Source of the DNA: Sphingomonas sp. 32-62-10
GTDB taxonomy: Bacteria > Pseudomonadota > Alphaproteobacteria > Sphingomonadales > Sphingomonadaceae
Assembly (NCBI GenBank): GCA_002280555.1
Contig: NCEE01000004.1
Coordinates: forward strand, 76,106 to 140,105
Direction: 5' to 3'
Length of the DNA: 64,000 bases
How positions within the stretch are numbered: the stretch's first letter is position 1; every line of letters starts with the position of its first letter. A program made the position numbers and the translations under genes. A model generated the notes under the pieces. The model was given only the letters and a program-made list of their open reading frames with translations. It had not been told where the DNA came from and ran no database searches. Below, piece by piece: positions 17,437 through 25,475 of the stretch.

Positions 17437-18059
17437 AAGGTGACGGTCGCGAGGTGGGTGAGGGCCGCGGCCAGCGTGCATACCAGCGCCAGCCAGACGC
17501 GTGGCCCGACATAAAGGCCGCCCATCGGCATGGTTGGAAAGGAAAAGGTGGCAAGCGTGCCGGCCAGCTTGTCGGGATGGGCGGCTTCAAAGCGCGGATC
17601 GATGATCAGGTTCATCATGTCGCGGCGGCTGCGGTAGCGCATCAGCCCGATAATCGTCCAACCGGGATCGGGCTCCGTCGCCCAGCTATCCATATACCCC
17701 CCAATTTTGCGGCGGATCATCGCGGGGTGTCCGCCATTCGCGATCAAGACCGGCGTGAATTGGCGAGCATAACGTTTCAGCAAGTTAACGCCGGGTACCA
17801 TCTCTCCGGTCTGCGGGTCAGCGACCGGGGTCAGCGTTGCCTTCACGATGTTGAACATCAGGAAATCGCGCCCGTCATCGGCTTCGATGAAACGGCGCAC
17901 GGCCTCAACCGCCTCGGGCGTGGTGTCGCTGCGTCCGTCGAGCTTTTGAAGATAGGTGGCGATCTCGCCCCGGGTCAGCGGACCGCGCCAATTATCATAC
18001 CAGAGCCGAAACAGCATATAGAGCGCCAATGCGCTTCCCCAGATGATCCAGCCGTTCAT
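17433..18059 (-). CDS. Membrane-anchored protein of unknown function
   Basis: The 208-residue protein has an N-terminal membrane helix (about residues 3-20), a soluble middle part with RFIEADDGRDFLMFNIVKAT and MMNLIIDPRFEAAHPDKLAGTL (read as two separate segments), and a C-terminal helix (about 186-203). The soluble part is reminiscent of ferredoxin-like DUF1330 or NIPSNAP-type dimeric barrel proteins, in particular the phrase about a position near Asp-Pro-Arg-Phe. The resemblance is weak. It is coupled by ATGA to the small membrane protein downstream, and the two may form a complex. Confidence 0.55.
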   Translation of the reverse strand: MNGWIIWGSALALYMLFRLWYDNWRGPLTRGEIATYLQKLDGRSDTTPEAVEAVRRFIEADDGRDFLMFNIVKATLTPVADPQTGEMVPGVNLLKRYARQFTPVLIANGGHPAMIRRKIGGYMDSWATEPDPGWTIIGLMRYRSRRDMMNLIIDPRFEAAHPDKLAGTLATFSFPTMPMGGLYVGPRVWLALVCTLAAALTHLATVTL

Positions 18060-18113
18060 AAGCCCCCCTGATTGCTGGGCAGAACATTGGCATTTACGGT
18101 GTCAATAGTCGAG

Positions 18114-18938
18114 TCAGCTGTCGCGCGCGATCCGAAAACCGATATGCGCGCTGGTCATTTCTGCGCCCACGGCGATGCGCGCAGCAGGGCGGTAGCGCTG
18201 GCAATATTCGGCCGCGCAGAGAAACGACCCACCCTTCAGGATGATGAGGGTGTTGGCCATTTCCTCAGGCGCGCAACAGCGTCGCTCGAGTGCGGCCGCG
18301 TCGCTCGGCGCAGCGGTGGTCGTCCATTCCCAGACATTGCCGATCATGTCGGCAAGGCCATAGCCGTTGCGAGGAAAATGGCCCACTGGCGTTGTCCCGG
18401 GCTGCGCCATCCTGGCGTGATACCACGGGAAGCTGCCGGTCCAGAAATTGGCAGGCTGCGTGTCGCCGGGTAGCATATCATCCCCCCAGGCATAATCGGT
18501 ATCGCACAACCCGCCCCGTGCCGCGGCTTCCCATTCGGCTTCGGTGGGCAGCCGCGCATTGGCCCATTCGGCATAGGCAATCGCATCGGCGAGCGCCAAA
18601 TGGACTATGGGATGATCCGGCCGGGTTGCGATGGTTGAACCTGGCCCCTCGGGGCGATGCCAGCAGGCGCCTGTAATGGCGTGCCACCAGCGTGACGGTG
18701 TGTCGAGGTCGACCGGTCCTGCCGTTGCGATGAACACGGCAGACACGCCGGCCCGTTCCGCCTCGGTCACATAGCTCGTCGCTGCTACAAATCGCGCAAA
18801 ATCATTGTTGGTCACGGGGGCGGCCGCAATCGCAAATGCCGCTATTGTTACCGTCCGGGCAGGTCGCTCCTCCGGATAATGCCGGTCCGATCCCAGGTGG
18901 TAAGCGCCGCCTGGAATCCCGACAAAGCCGTCAGTCAT
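18114..18938 (-). CDS. Formylglycine-generating enzyme (sulfatase maturation)
   Basis: The 274-residue FGE-sulfatase domain protein oxidises the sulfatase active-site cysteine to formylglycine. Key blocks are visible: VTNNDFARFV near residue 42, LPTEAEWEAAARGG (130-143), NVWEWT (201-206) and the C-terminal GGSFLCAAEYCQRYRPAAR. Cys241 and Cys246 have the same spacing as the two catalytic cysteines of human FGE, so this is a true FGE and not one of the many cysteine-less paralogs such as EgtB-like or kinase-fused forms. ATG 18938 overlaps the upstream GST gene by eight bases. There is no signal peptide, so it acts in the cytoplasm before sulfatase export. Both sulfatases in this region are plausible substrates. 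Confidence 0.92.
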   Translation of the reverse strand: MTDGFVGIPGGAYHLGSDRHYPEERPARTVTIAAFAIAAAPVTNNDFARFVAATSYVTEAERAGVSAVFIATAGPVDLDTPSRWWHAITGACWHRPEGPGSTIATRPDHPIVHLALADAIAYAEWANARLPTEAEWEAAARGGLCDTDYAWGDDMLPGDTQPANFWTGSFPWYHARMAQPGTTPVGHFPRNGYGLADMIGNVWEWTTTAAPSDAAALERRCCAPEEMANTLIILKGGSFLCAAEYCQRYRPAARIAVGAEMTSAHIGFRIARDS

Positions 18939-19959
18939 CGGTGAACAGCGCGCCGCAGCCAGTACCAGCGAGTGCATGGTTGACGCGCGCGCGCTCACCC
19001 GGCGTCAGCGCTTCATACTGCGCGCGCAGGGCCGCAAGGCATTTTGCCTGATAGGGGAACGGGGCCTGCTCCCATACCCGCCCGTCAATCACGGTACTCA
19101 CGCGATCGGCCCGGCCCTGGACGGCAAAGGCATTCGCCAGCAGCAACGGCACATAGGTGCGTCCAATTTCGCTGAGCAAACTCGTCACGGTTGTGGGCAG
19201 TGCGCGTAGATCGACCCAGCCGGTGGTGTCTTCACCCGACAGATCCTCGATCACATGGCTCCACGCAATCACGCGCGGGGCCATTGCCGCCGCTTCGGTC
19301 ATGGGGGTTGGATCGAACAGCGCAAGCTGGGTCAGCTGGCCATAAAGGGCAAAATCGCCTGCGCCGGGCTGATGCCCCAACAGGAAGGAATGGTGCGCGA
19401 AATGCCGGTCAAGGATTGCCAGCAGCCGTTTGTAGCTTGCCTCGATCGTCGTCGCGGTCACGCTGTTCGAGCCGACATAGCCGAGCCGACCGATCTGGCG
19501 CGCGGCGAAACTGTCGCCCATCGCCTTGAGCTCCGCATCGGTGAGTGGCTTGCCGAACCAGTTGGGCAGGACGGTGGCCGACTTGGTAATGTCATTGGCG
19601 AACGACCAGCGATAATGGAACATCGCCTTTGTCAGCCATTCATCGCCATAATCCTCGATCAGCGCATCGATCAGCGCGAGCGCGGGATCGGCGGGAATCA
19701 CGCTGCGACCCTCATGTTCACGTTCGAGACGACGGATGATCGGCGACGAATCGGTCATCGGGGCAAGCGCGCCGGTTTCATCGGGGAAGTAGAAAGTGGG
19801 GAGCAACGCCACCTTGGGCGCAGGCAATTTATCGCGCACCTTGCTGGCATGGACGAAGCGATAGGGCAGCCGCCGATAGCGCAGCACCGCCAGCATCTTG
19901 CGTGTATAGGGAGAGCCGGGAGAACCCGCGATCAGAATGGGCAGCTTCGGGTCGGTCAC
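18931..19959 (-). CDS. Glutathione S-transferase family protein, extended
   Basis: The 342-residue protein begins with a thioredoxin-like GST N-terminal domain (LIAGSPGSPYTRKMLAVLRY near residues 8-27; LLPTFYF and DSSPIIRRLE follow) and continues into a long helical C-terminal region with GAGDFALYGQL. It is about 100 residues longer than ordinary GSTs and lacks a Cys-Pro pair at the active site. I favour the GTG start at 19959, because AGGAGA lies six bases upstream; the open frame continues further upstream without a ribosome site. It overlaps the FGE gene by eight bases, so the two are co-translated. Its substrate is unknown. Confidence 0.75.
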   Translation of the reverse strand: MTDPKLPILIAGSPGSPYTRKMLAVLRYRRLPYRFVHASKVRDKLPAPKVALLPTFYFPDETGALAPMTDSSPIIRRLEREHEGRSVIPADPALALIDALIEDYGDEWLTKAMFHYRWSFANDITKSATVLPNWFGKPLTDAELKAMGDSFAARQIGRLGYVGSNSVTATTIEASYKRLLAILDRHFAHHSFLLGHQPGAGDFALYGQLTQLALFDPTPMTEAAAMAPRVIAWSHVIEDLSGEDTTGWVDLRALPTTVTSLLSEIGRTYVPLLLANAFAVQGRADRVSTVIDGRVWEQAPFPYQAKCLAALRAQYEALTPGERARVNHALAGTGCGALFTDD

Positions 19960-20060
19960 GCATGCTCTCCTGGCTGCTCGCGCCAACCGGTCGCGGCTTG
20001 CTTGTTCGCCGTCGCCGATGTTATTGGCATTGATAATGCCGAAAGATGAAAGGATCAATC

Positions 20061-20363
20061 ATGGCTGAGTTGGCTGACATTACCGCGATCATGGCAGCAA
20101 ACGAAGCCTTTGTTCCGGGGCACAGCATCAAGTTCGATTTCGGCAAGGATGGCGTGATCCTGCTGGATGGCGTGGCAGCGGCAGTTTCCAATGATGATGT
20201 GCCGGCAGAGACGACGCTGCGGATGAGCCTGGATAACTTCAAGGCGCTCGCCAAGGGCAAGCTGAACCCGGTGATGGCGGTGATGATGGGCAAGATCAAG
20301 ATCGACGGCGACATGGCGCTGGCGATGCAGCTTCAGGCGGTGACGAGTAAAATCAAGCTCTGA
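20061..20363 (+). CDS. SCP2-like sterol/lipid-binding protein
   Basis: The 100-residue protein is a stand-alone SCP-2 (sterol carrier protein 2) fold. Typical elements are IKFDFGKDGVILLDG (near residues 23-37), TTLRMSLDNFKALAKGKLNPVMAVMMGK (read as two adjacent segments, about 53-80) and KIDGDMALAMQLQ near the C-terminus. Such proteins bind long acyl chains, sterols or acyl-CoA in a hydrophobic pocket. ATG 20061 has AAAGGA upstream. It is followed 14 bases later by the large sulfatase, so the two probably share one transcript. The start region lies close to the divergent GST/FGE genes. Confidence 0.88.
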   Translation: MAELADITAIMAANEAFVPGHSIKFDFGKDGVILLDGVAAAVSNDDVPAETTLRMSLDNFKALAKGKLNPVMAVMMGKIKIDGDMALAMQLQAVTSKIKL

Positions 20364-20377
20364 AAGGGCCGGGGGGC

Positions 20378-22786
20378 ATGGCGGATTCGAACGACAGCGC
20401 GGGGACCAAAAAGGGCATTGATCGCCGGTCGTTGCTGATCGGCGGCGCGGTGGGCGCCGGCGGCGCGGCGGCGCTCGCGGCGGGCGGTGTGTATGTGAAG
20501 GGGCAGTTGACCCCCTATATTGCGCAGGCCCCGGTGGCCGAGGGCGATCCGCCCCAGATCGCGCAATCCTATGCCGATTCGCACCCGGCACGCGGCGGTC
20601 CGGTAAAGCCGCCAGCGGGTGCGCCCAACATCGTCGTCATCATCCTTGACGATGTCGGCTTCGCCGATCTCGGCTGTTATGGCAGCGATATCGAAACCGC
20701 CGCGATCGACGCCATCGCCGCGCGCGGGCTCCGCTATGCCAATTTCCGCACCACCGCGATGTGCAGCCCCACCCGCGCCGCATTCCTGACGGGGCTTAAT
20801 CACCACAATGCCGGAATGGGCTGGCTCGCCGATATCGACAGCGGCTATCCCGGCTATCGCGGGGACCTGACCCGCGATGCGGCGACCCTGCCCGAAGTGC
20901 TGAAGGAAGCCGGATACGGCACCTATCTGTGCGGCAAATGGCATGTGAACCTGTCGGCCAGCAACGGCCCGGCGGGGCCATTCCATAACTGGCCAACCAA
21001 TCGCGGGTTCGATCACGCCTATTGGTTTCAGGGCCATTCGACCGATTATTTCCGCCCCGGCGCGATGTTCGACGGGACGACGCTTGTTGATGTGATGGCC
21101 CGGCCCGATGCCGATGACTATTATGCCACTGATGATCTGACCGATCACGCGATCGGCTATGTCCGCACCCACCGTGCGCTAACCCCCGATCGGCCGTTCT
21201 TCGTCCAGCTCGCCTATTCGGGCGCGCATTCGCCGCTCCACGCCAAGCCCGCGCTGCGTGACGAGTATAAGGGCCGGTACGACAAGGGCTGGGATGTGCT
21301 TCGCCGCGAACGGCTCGCCAAGCAGCACAAGCTCGGTATCATTTCGCCGACCACCCAATTGCCGCCACTGTCCAAAGGCGCCGATGCGTGGGACAGCCTC
21401 TCGCCCGATCAGCGCCAAGTCTATGCGCGCTATATGGAGGTTTATGCCGGGGTCATCGCCTCAATCGACGAGAATATCGGACGGCTGACCGCCGAGCTCG
21501 ATGCGCTGGGCGTGCGTGATGATACGATGATTGTCCTGTTCTCCGACAATGGCGGTTCACCCGAAGGGACGCCGGCGGGGACGCCGAACATTTTCGCCTC
21601 CGCGCTCGGGCGCGCGGTGCCGCTGGCCGATGCTGCGCGGCTTGGGCCTGAGATGGGCGAGGCGACTACCTTCCCGCATTATCCGATGGGCTGGGCCAAT
21701 GCCTCGAACACGCCGTTCCGGCTGTACAAGCAGTTCACCAATCTGGGTGGCGTCGCCGATCCGCTGATCGTCAGCTGGCCCAAGGGGATCGCGGCCAAGG
21801 GTGAGATCCGCAAGCAGTTCGTCCATGTAATCGATCTGTTCCCGACCCTGCTCGAGGCGGCGAAGCTTAAGCGGCCTGAACTCTATCAGGGCCGCCGCCA
21901 GAAGCCGGTCGACGGGGCGAGCTTTGCCGCCACCTTCGCCTCCCCCGCCGCTGCGACAAGGCGCGAGCAATATTATGAGCTGGGCGGCTACCGCGCCTAT
22001 GAAGAGGGCAAATGGCGGCTGGTGACGCTGCATGAACGCGGCAACAGCTTCGATGCGGATGCCTGGGCGCTGTACGACATGTCGACCGATCCCACCGAGC
22101 TAACCGATCTTGCCGATCGCCACCCGGATATCGCCGCGTCGCTGAAGGCGAAGTGGGACAAGGCGGCGCGCGCCAACAATGTCTATCCGCTCGATGATCG
22201 CAACCTGATCGTCAAGATGAGCCAACAGCGCATGGCCGATATCCGGCCGTTATGGGAATTCCGCCCCCCGGTGCCGTATCTGCCGGTGGAAGCCGCGCCG
22301 CTTGTCTGCGGGCTCGATCACAGCATCGAGATCGCGATCGACCGCCCGGCCAACGTGCAGGATGGCGTGCTGCTCGCCCATGGCTCGGCGCCTGCAGGCT
22401 ATGTGATCTATCTGAAGGGCGGACAGCTTTTCTACGACAGCAGCCTGATCCCCTGGTCCGAACGGATATCGGGTGGGCTGGTGCCGGTGGGCAAGTCCGT
22501 CATCCGCTATGTTCAGAAAATGACGGTACGGCCGTTCGAGGGTGGTGGCACCTTGTTCGTCAATGGCGAGCAGCGTGCGACCCATAAGTTCGACAAGATC
22601 ATCGCCGCGCCAAGCTATGACGGGATGTCGATCGGTCGGGATTTCGGTGCGCCGGTATCGACCGCTTATCAGGGGGCGAATCCGTTCGGCGGGACCATCG
22701 ATCGGGTCACGATCAAGGTCGATAATCGCCGCCCGACGCTTCAGGAAATCCGCAGCTTCATCAAGGCGATGCAGATCAAGATTTAG
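20378..22786 (+). CDS. Large arylsulfatase (AtsD-like) with C-terminal beta domain
   Basis: The 802-residue type I sulfatase has an N-terminal hydrophobic segment preceded by DRRSLL (residues 15-37), which looks like a twin-arginine export signal or anchor. Asp91-Asp92 bind the metal. Cys129 in Cys-Ser-Pro-Thr-Arg is the formylglycine precursor. GKWH and FSDNGG motifs follow. Residues after about 635 form an additional beta-sandwich-like domain (GLDHSIEIAIDRP to FGGTIDRVTIKV), as in the long actinobacterial AtsD-type sulfatases. This length is well above the roughly 500-550 of ordinary bacterial arylsulfatases. It directly follows the SCP2-like gene, which suggests a bulky hydrophobic sulfate ester as substrate. 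A palindromic repeat follows the stop. Confidence 0.92.
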   Translation: MADSNDSAGTKKGIDRRSLLIGGAVGAGGAAALAAGGVYVKGQLTPYIAQAPVAEGDPPQIAQSYADSHPARGGPVKPPAGAPNIVVIILDDVGFADLGCYGSDIETAAIDAIAARGLRYANFRTTAMCSPTRAAFLTGLNHHNAGMGWLADIDSGYPGYRGDLTRDAATLPEVLKEAGYGTYLCGKWHVNLSASNGPAGPFHNWPTNRGFDHAYWFQGHSTDYFRPGAMFDGTTLVDVMARPDADDYYATDDLTDHAIGYVRTHRALTPDRPFFVQLAYSGAHSPLHAKPALRDEYKGRYDKGWDVLRRERLAKQHKLGIISPTTQLPPLSKGADAWDSLSPDQRQVYARYMEVYAGVIASIDENIGRLTAELDALGVRDDTMIVLFSDNGGSPEGTPAGTPNIFASALGRAVPLADAARLGPEMGEATTFPHYPMGWANASNTPFRLYKQFTNLGGVADPLIVSWPKGIAAKGEIRKQFVHVIDLFPTLLEAAKLKRPELYQGRRQKPVDGASFAATFASPAAATRREQYYELGGYRAYEEGKWRLVTLHERGNSFDADAWALYDMSTDPTELTDLADRHPDIAASLKAKWDKAARANNVYPLDDRNLIVKMSQQRMADIRPLWEFRPPVPYLPVEAAPLVCGLDHSIEIAIDRPANVQDGVLLAHGSAPAGYVIYLKGGQLFYDSSLIPWSERISGGLVPVGKSVIRYVQKMTVRPFEGGGTLFVNGEQRATHKFDKIIAAPSYDGMSIGRDFGAPVSTAYQGANPFGGTIDRVTIKVDNRRPTLQEIRSFIKAMQIKI

Positions 22787-22812
22787 CGTCGTGCGTTTAA
22801 AACCAGCTAAAT

Positions 22813-22879
22813 CGTCATTGCGAGCGTAGCGAAGCAATCTAGTTCGGGACTGGATTGCTTCGCTGCGCTCGCAATGACG
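22813..22879. repeat. Palindromic intergenic repeat (REP-like)
   Basis: Two 27-base arms, 22813-22839 and 22853-22879, are inverted copies differing at one position, which still forms a G-U pair in RNA. They are separated by 13 bases. The arms contain the string GTCATTGCGAGCG, common in palindromic repeats scattered through many bacterial genomes. The element lies between the convergent ends of the large sulfatase and the MBL-fold gene and could act as a bidirectional transcription end or mRNA stabiliser. No clear T-tract follows. Confidence 0.85.
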
Positions 22880-22906
22880 GGGGTGTTGGTCGACGCGACA
22901 TCGAGT

Positions 22907-23980
22907 CTAGAACCGCCGCCGCTGTTCGATTGCCGTGCTGCCCGCGGGGAGCAGTATCTCGGTCCCGTCATGGCCGATCACCAGTGGCCCGTTGAAACGG
23001 CTGCGGGCGTTGCTCAGAAATGGCCCCTCCAGGATCGAATAGGGTAAAGGCGGCACGATGTGCGTCAGCAACAGCATCTTCACCCCTGCGCGCTGGGCGA
23101 TGTCGGCGGCCTGGGCGGGCGTGGTGTGATAGGTCGGGATGTCGTGGAAGATCCTGGCGAGCATCGGCCGATCGGCCTTGGTCGCCGCCGCCTGCTGCAG
23201 CCCAACCAGCTTGTCGGACAGCGCCTCATGCACCAGGACATCGGCACCCTTGGCCGCGCGTTCTACCGAGGCGGTCGGCTTGGTATCGCCGCTGACGACG
23301 ATCCGCCGCCCCTTATAGGCGAAAACATAGCCGTAAGCCGGTTCGACCGGGCTGTGATCGACCCGGAAGGCGAAGACCTGAAGGCCGTCCTTGGCAAACA
23401 CCAGCCTGGGATCCCCATTGGCAGGGGTATCTTGCGGGAAGGCCTGTATGCCGAACGCGGCAGGCTGCATCACCTTGGTGCCATGATGCGCGATCCGGTA
23501 GCCGCGATCGAGGCTATAGGCGGCGTTAAACCCGCCGACGATGGTCTCGACGCCGATCGCGCCATAGACCGGCAGCGGCACCGGCGATCCGCTCGTCCCC
23601 CAATGCTGCAGCATCAGCGCGCCAAGCGAATCGATGTGATCCGAATGGAAATGGGTGAGGAACACCGCCTCCACACGGCCCGCGCCATAGCCCATCCGCC
23701 CAAGGTTCCGCACGCCGCCTTCGCCGATATCGACCAGATAGACATGGCGTCCCGCGGTAATCACCGTGCACGGCCCGGCGCGATCGGGGGATGGCATCGG
23801 CGATCCCGCCCCGCATAGCGCGACTCCCAGACCGTCGGGACGCCCGGCAAAGGGATCGGTCGCGAGCACCTGCGCCATCCCGCGTTCGAACAGCGCCAGC
23901 GCGATCCGGTCGCGCATCAGATAGGCGCCACCAGCCAACAGCCCAAGCAGCAGGGCGACAATCCCGATCAAGCGTTTCAT
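22907..23980 (-). CDS. Exported metallo-beta-lactamase-fold hydrolase
   Basis: The 357-residue protein starts with a signal peptide or anchor (MKRLIGIVALLLGLLAGG). The metallo-beta-lactamase motif His-x-His-x-Asp-His occupies residues 110-115 (THFHSDH), and a later Asp (SGDTKPT) and His (HEALSD and LTHIVPP segments) complete a two-metal site. The arrangement recalls the RNase Z/arylsulfatase-type or lactonase branch of the fold, and the export signal suggests a periplasmic hydrolase. The substrate is unknown. ATG 23980 overlaps the stop of the upstream gene by four bases (ATGA), so it is coupled to the HCCA-isomerase-like protein. Confidence 0.85.
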   Translation of the reverse strand: MKRLIGIVALLLGLLAGGAYLMRDRIALALFERGMAQVLATDPFAGRPDGLGVALCGAGSPMPSPDRAGPCTVITAGRHVYLVDIGEGGVRNLGRMGYGAGRVEAVFLTHFHSDHIDSLGALMLQHWGTSGSPVPLPVYGAIGVETIVGGFNAAYSLDRGYRIAHHGTKVMQPAAFGIQAFPQDTPANGDPRLVFAKDGLQVFAFRVDHSPVEPAYGYVFAYKGRRIVVSGDTKPTASVERAAKGADVLVHEALSDKLVGLQQAAATKADRPMLARIFHDIPTYHTTPAQAADIAQRAGVKMLLLTHIVPPLPYSILEGPFLSNARSRFNGPLVIGHDGTEILLPAGSTAIEQRRRF

Positions 23981-25296
23981 GGCGTTATCCGATCGATGGG
24001 TGGAAGGTGAAGCGCATTGCGCAGATCGTCCTCGATCCGCCACAGCCGGTCCTGCCCCCACCAGCCGGGCCGATCATCGACCTGGAAAGAGGGCACGCCC
24101 CACAGGCCAAGCGCAAACAGATCAGCACGATTGGCCTCGGCGACGTCGCGCCATGACGGATCGACGAGCGCGGTACGAACCGTGTCTGCATCGATCCCCG
24201 CGCGCGCGGCGATGGGAAGCAGACCCGCGTCGGTCGTCATGTCGGTGCCTTCGGCAAAGGCTGCACGCAAAAAGGACCGGGCAAATACAAGCCCGCGCCC
24301 GCGCGCGATCGCATGGTGCAGCACGGCAAGTCCGCGCTCAACGCCGAGCCCGACGGGGTCGACGATCTTGCCGAACCCGATTCCGTTGCGTGCGGCCTCA
24401 CGCTTGGTGTCGAGCGTGATGTACATCCGTTTCGCCCCTGGCACGGGCAGCCCGCGCATCACCATTGGCAGCACGAACTTCAACCGCAGATCAGCGTCAT
24501 ACGCCTCGGCAAGTGCACCGATCCGTTCAGCGGCAACCATCGTATAGGGCGAGCGGAACGACAGATAAAAATCGAGCCTGGGCTTGGCGGTTCCCGCCAC
24601 ACCGACGGGAAGGGAGCGGAGATCAAGGATCGGGCATAATGATGCCTCGCCGGTCGGCTGTTCAGCGCGCAGCCGCGCTTCCAGATAATGCAGCCGGTCT
24701 ACCCCCCAGTAAAACTCGCCCTCACAATAGGTCGTGGATCCAAGATAATGCCCGAGCTTCTGGCGGGTGGCTGCCCCTTGCGCGACGCGTGCCGCCGTTG
24801 CTGCTTCGTCGATCGCGCCATTTTTTCTTGCGAGCGCATCCAGCGCTTGGTCAGCGTTATCGGCCAGGCAGGCGCGTGCAACGGCGATCAATGCATCGAC
24901 CGGCTTTTCGCTGGCGAGCGCAGCCGCGGCGATCGCTTGCGCGCGGGTGATCTGCGCAGGCGTCGGGTGTCCGCTGCCGATCGGTTCCAGCCCCAGCGTC
25001 TGCGCCAGCATGCGTGCATCACGCCTGCCATAGTCCGCCAGCCGGTCGATCTCAGGTGCGGCCGCAGCATCGGGGGCGGGAACAAGATGGAGTCGAAGCG
25101 TCAGCCGGTGGCGCTCGGCCAACGCGGCGAGAAAGGGCAGCGATACCGGCCCATAGGGATCATCGACCTGGAAGAAGAAATCGGCCACCATCGTCCCGCT
25201 TCCCATCCGGCGTACCAGCCGGTGCCGTGCGCGCCGCACATTACGCAGGCCATCGCTGGTCAAACCGGCAGTCACCAGGCGGCGGAGGGCGCTCAT
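23977..25296 (-). CDS. Tandem DsbA/2-hydroxychromene-2-carboxylate isomerase-like protein
   Basis: The 439-residue protein contains two thioredoxin-fold DsbA-family units. The first (about residues 34-225) begins VADFFFQVDDPYGPVSLPFL. The second (about 240-435) begins DFYLSFRSPYTMVAAERI and carries IVDPVGLGVERG and GLWGVPSFQVDD, typical of HCCA isomerases. These enzymes of aromatic catabolism use glutathione. Neither unit has a Cys-x-x-Cys pair, and the Ser-Pro/Asp-Pro motif fits the isomerase/kappa-GST branch. ATG 25296 starts the protein; the frame upstream to 25344 lacks support. It is divergent from the TetR gene and coupled to the MBL hydrolase. Confidence 0.8.
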   Translation of the reverse strand: MSALRRLVTAGLTSDGLRNVRRARHRLVRRMGSGTMVADFFFQVDDPYGPVSLPFLAALAERHRLTLRLHLVPAPDAAAAPEIDRLADYGRRDARMLAQTLGLEPIGSGHPTPAQITRAQAIAAAALASEKPVDALIAVARACLADNADQALDALARKNGAIDEAATAARVAQGAATRQKLGHYLGSTTYCEGEFYWGVDRLHYLEARLRAEQPTGEASLCPILDLRSLPVGVAGTAKPRLDFYLSFRSPYTMVAAERIGALAEAYDADLRLKFVLPMVMRGLPVPGAKRMYITLDTKREAARNGIGFGKIVDPVGLGVERGLAVLHHAIARGRGLVFARSFLRAAFAEGTDMTTDAGLLPIAARAGIDADTVRTALVDPSWRDVAEANRADLFALGLWGVPSFQVDDRPGWWGQDRLWRIEDDLRNALHLPPIDRITP

Positions 25297-25475
25297 GGCG
25301 CAGCTATACGTTATAGCATGGCTAACGCCAGAAGAAGTTATCATTGCTTGATCGCTAAGTGCGTTGCGCTAACCCACTTCCATCAATCCATTGGCGCGTT
25401 TTATGCCAATAGAAGAACATTGCCCCCTTGCTGGACGGTAGGGTGCGGAGTGTTTATGCGAGGGGGATAACAGTC
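25297..25475. promoter_or_regulatory. Divergent promoter region of HCCA-isomerase-like and tetR genes
   Basis: These 179 AT-richer bases separate two divergently transcribed genes, the usual place for TetR operators. A short inverted repeat TAGC-ATG-GCTA lies at about 25314-25324, within 30 bases of the isomerase start. It is short and its flanks do not extend the symmetry, so its role as an operator is only a guess. The tetR ribosome site (GAGGGGGAT) lies at its right end. Confidence 0.35.
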
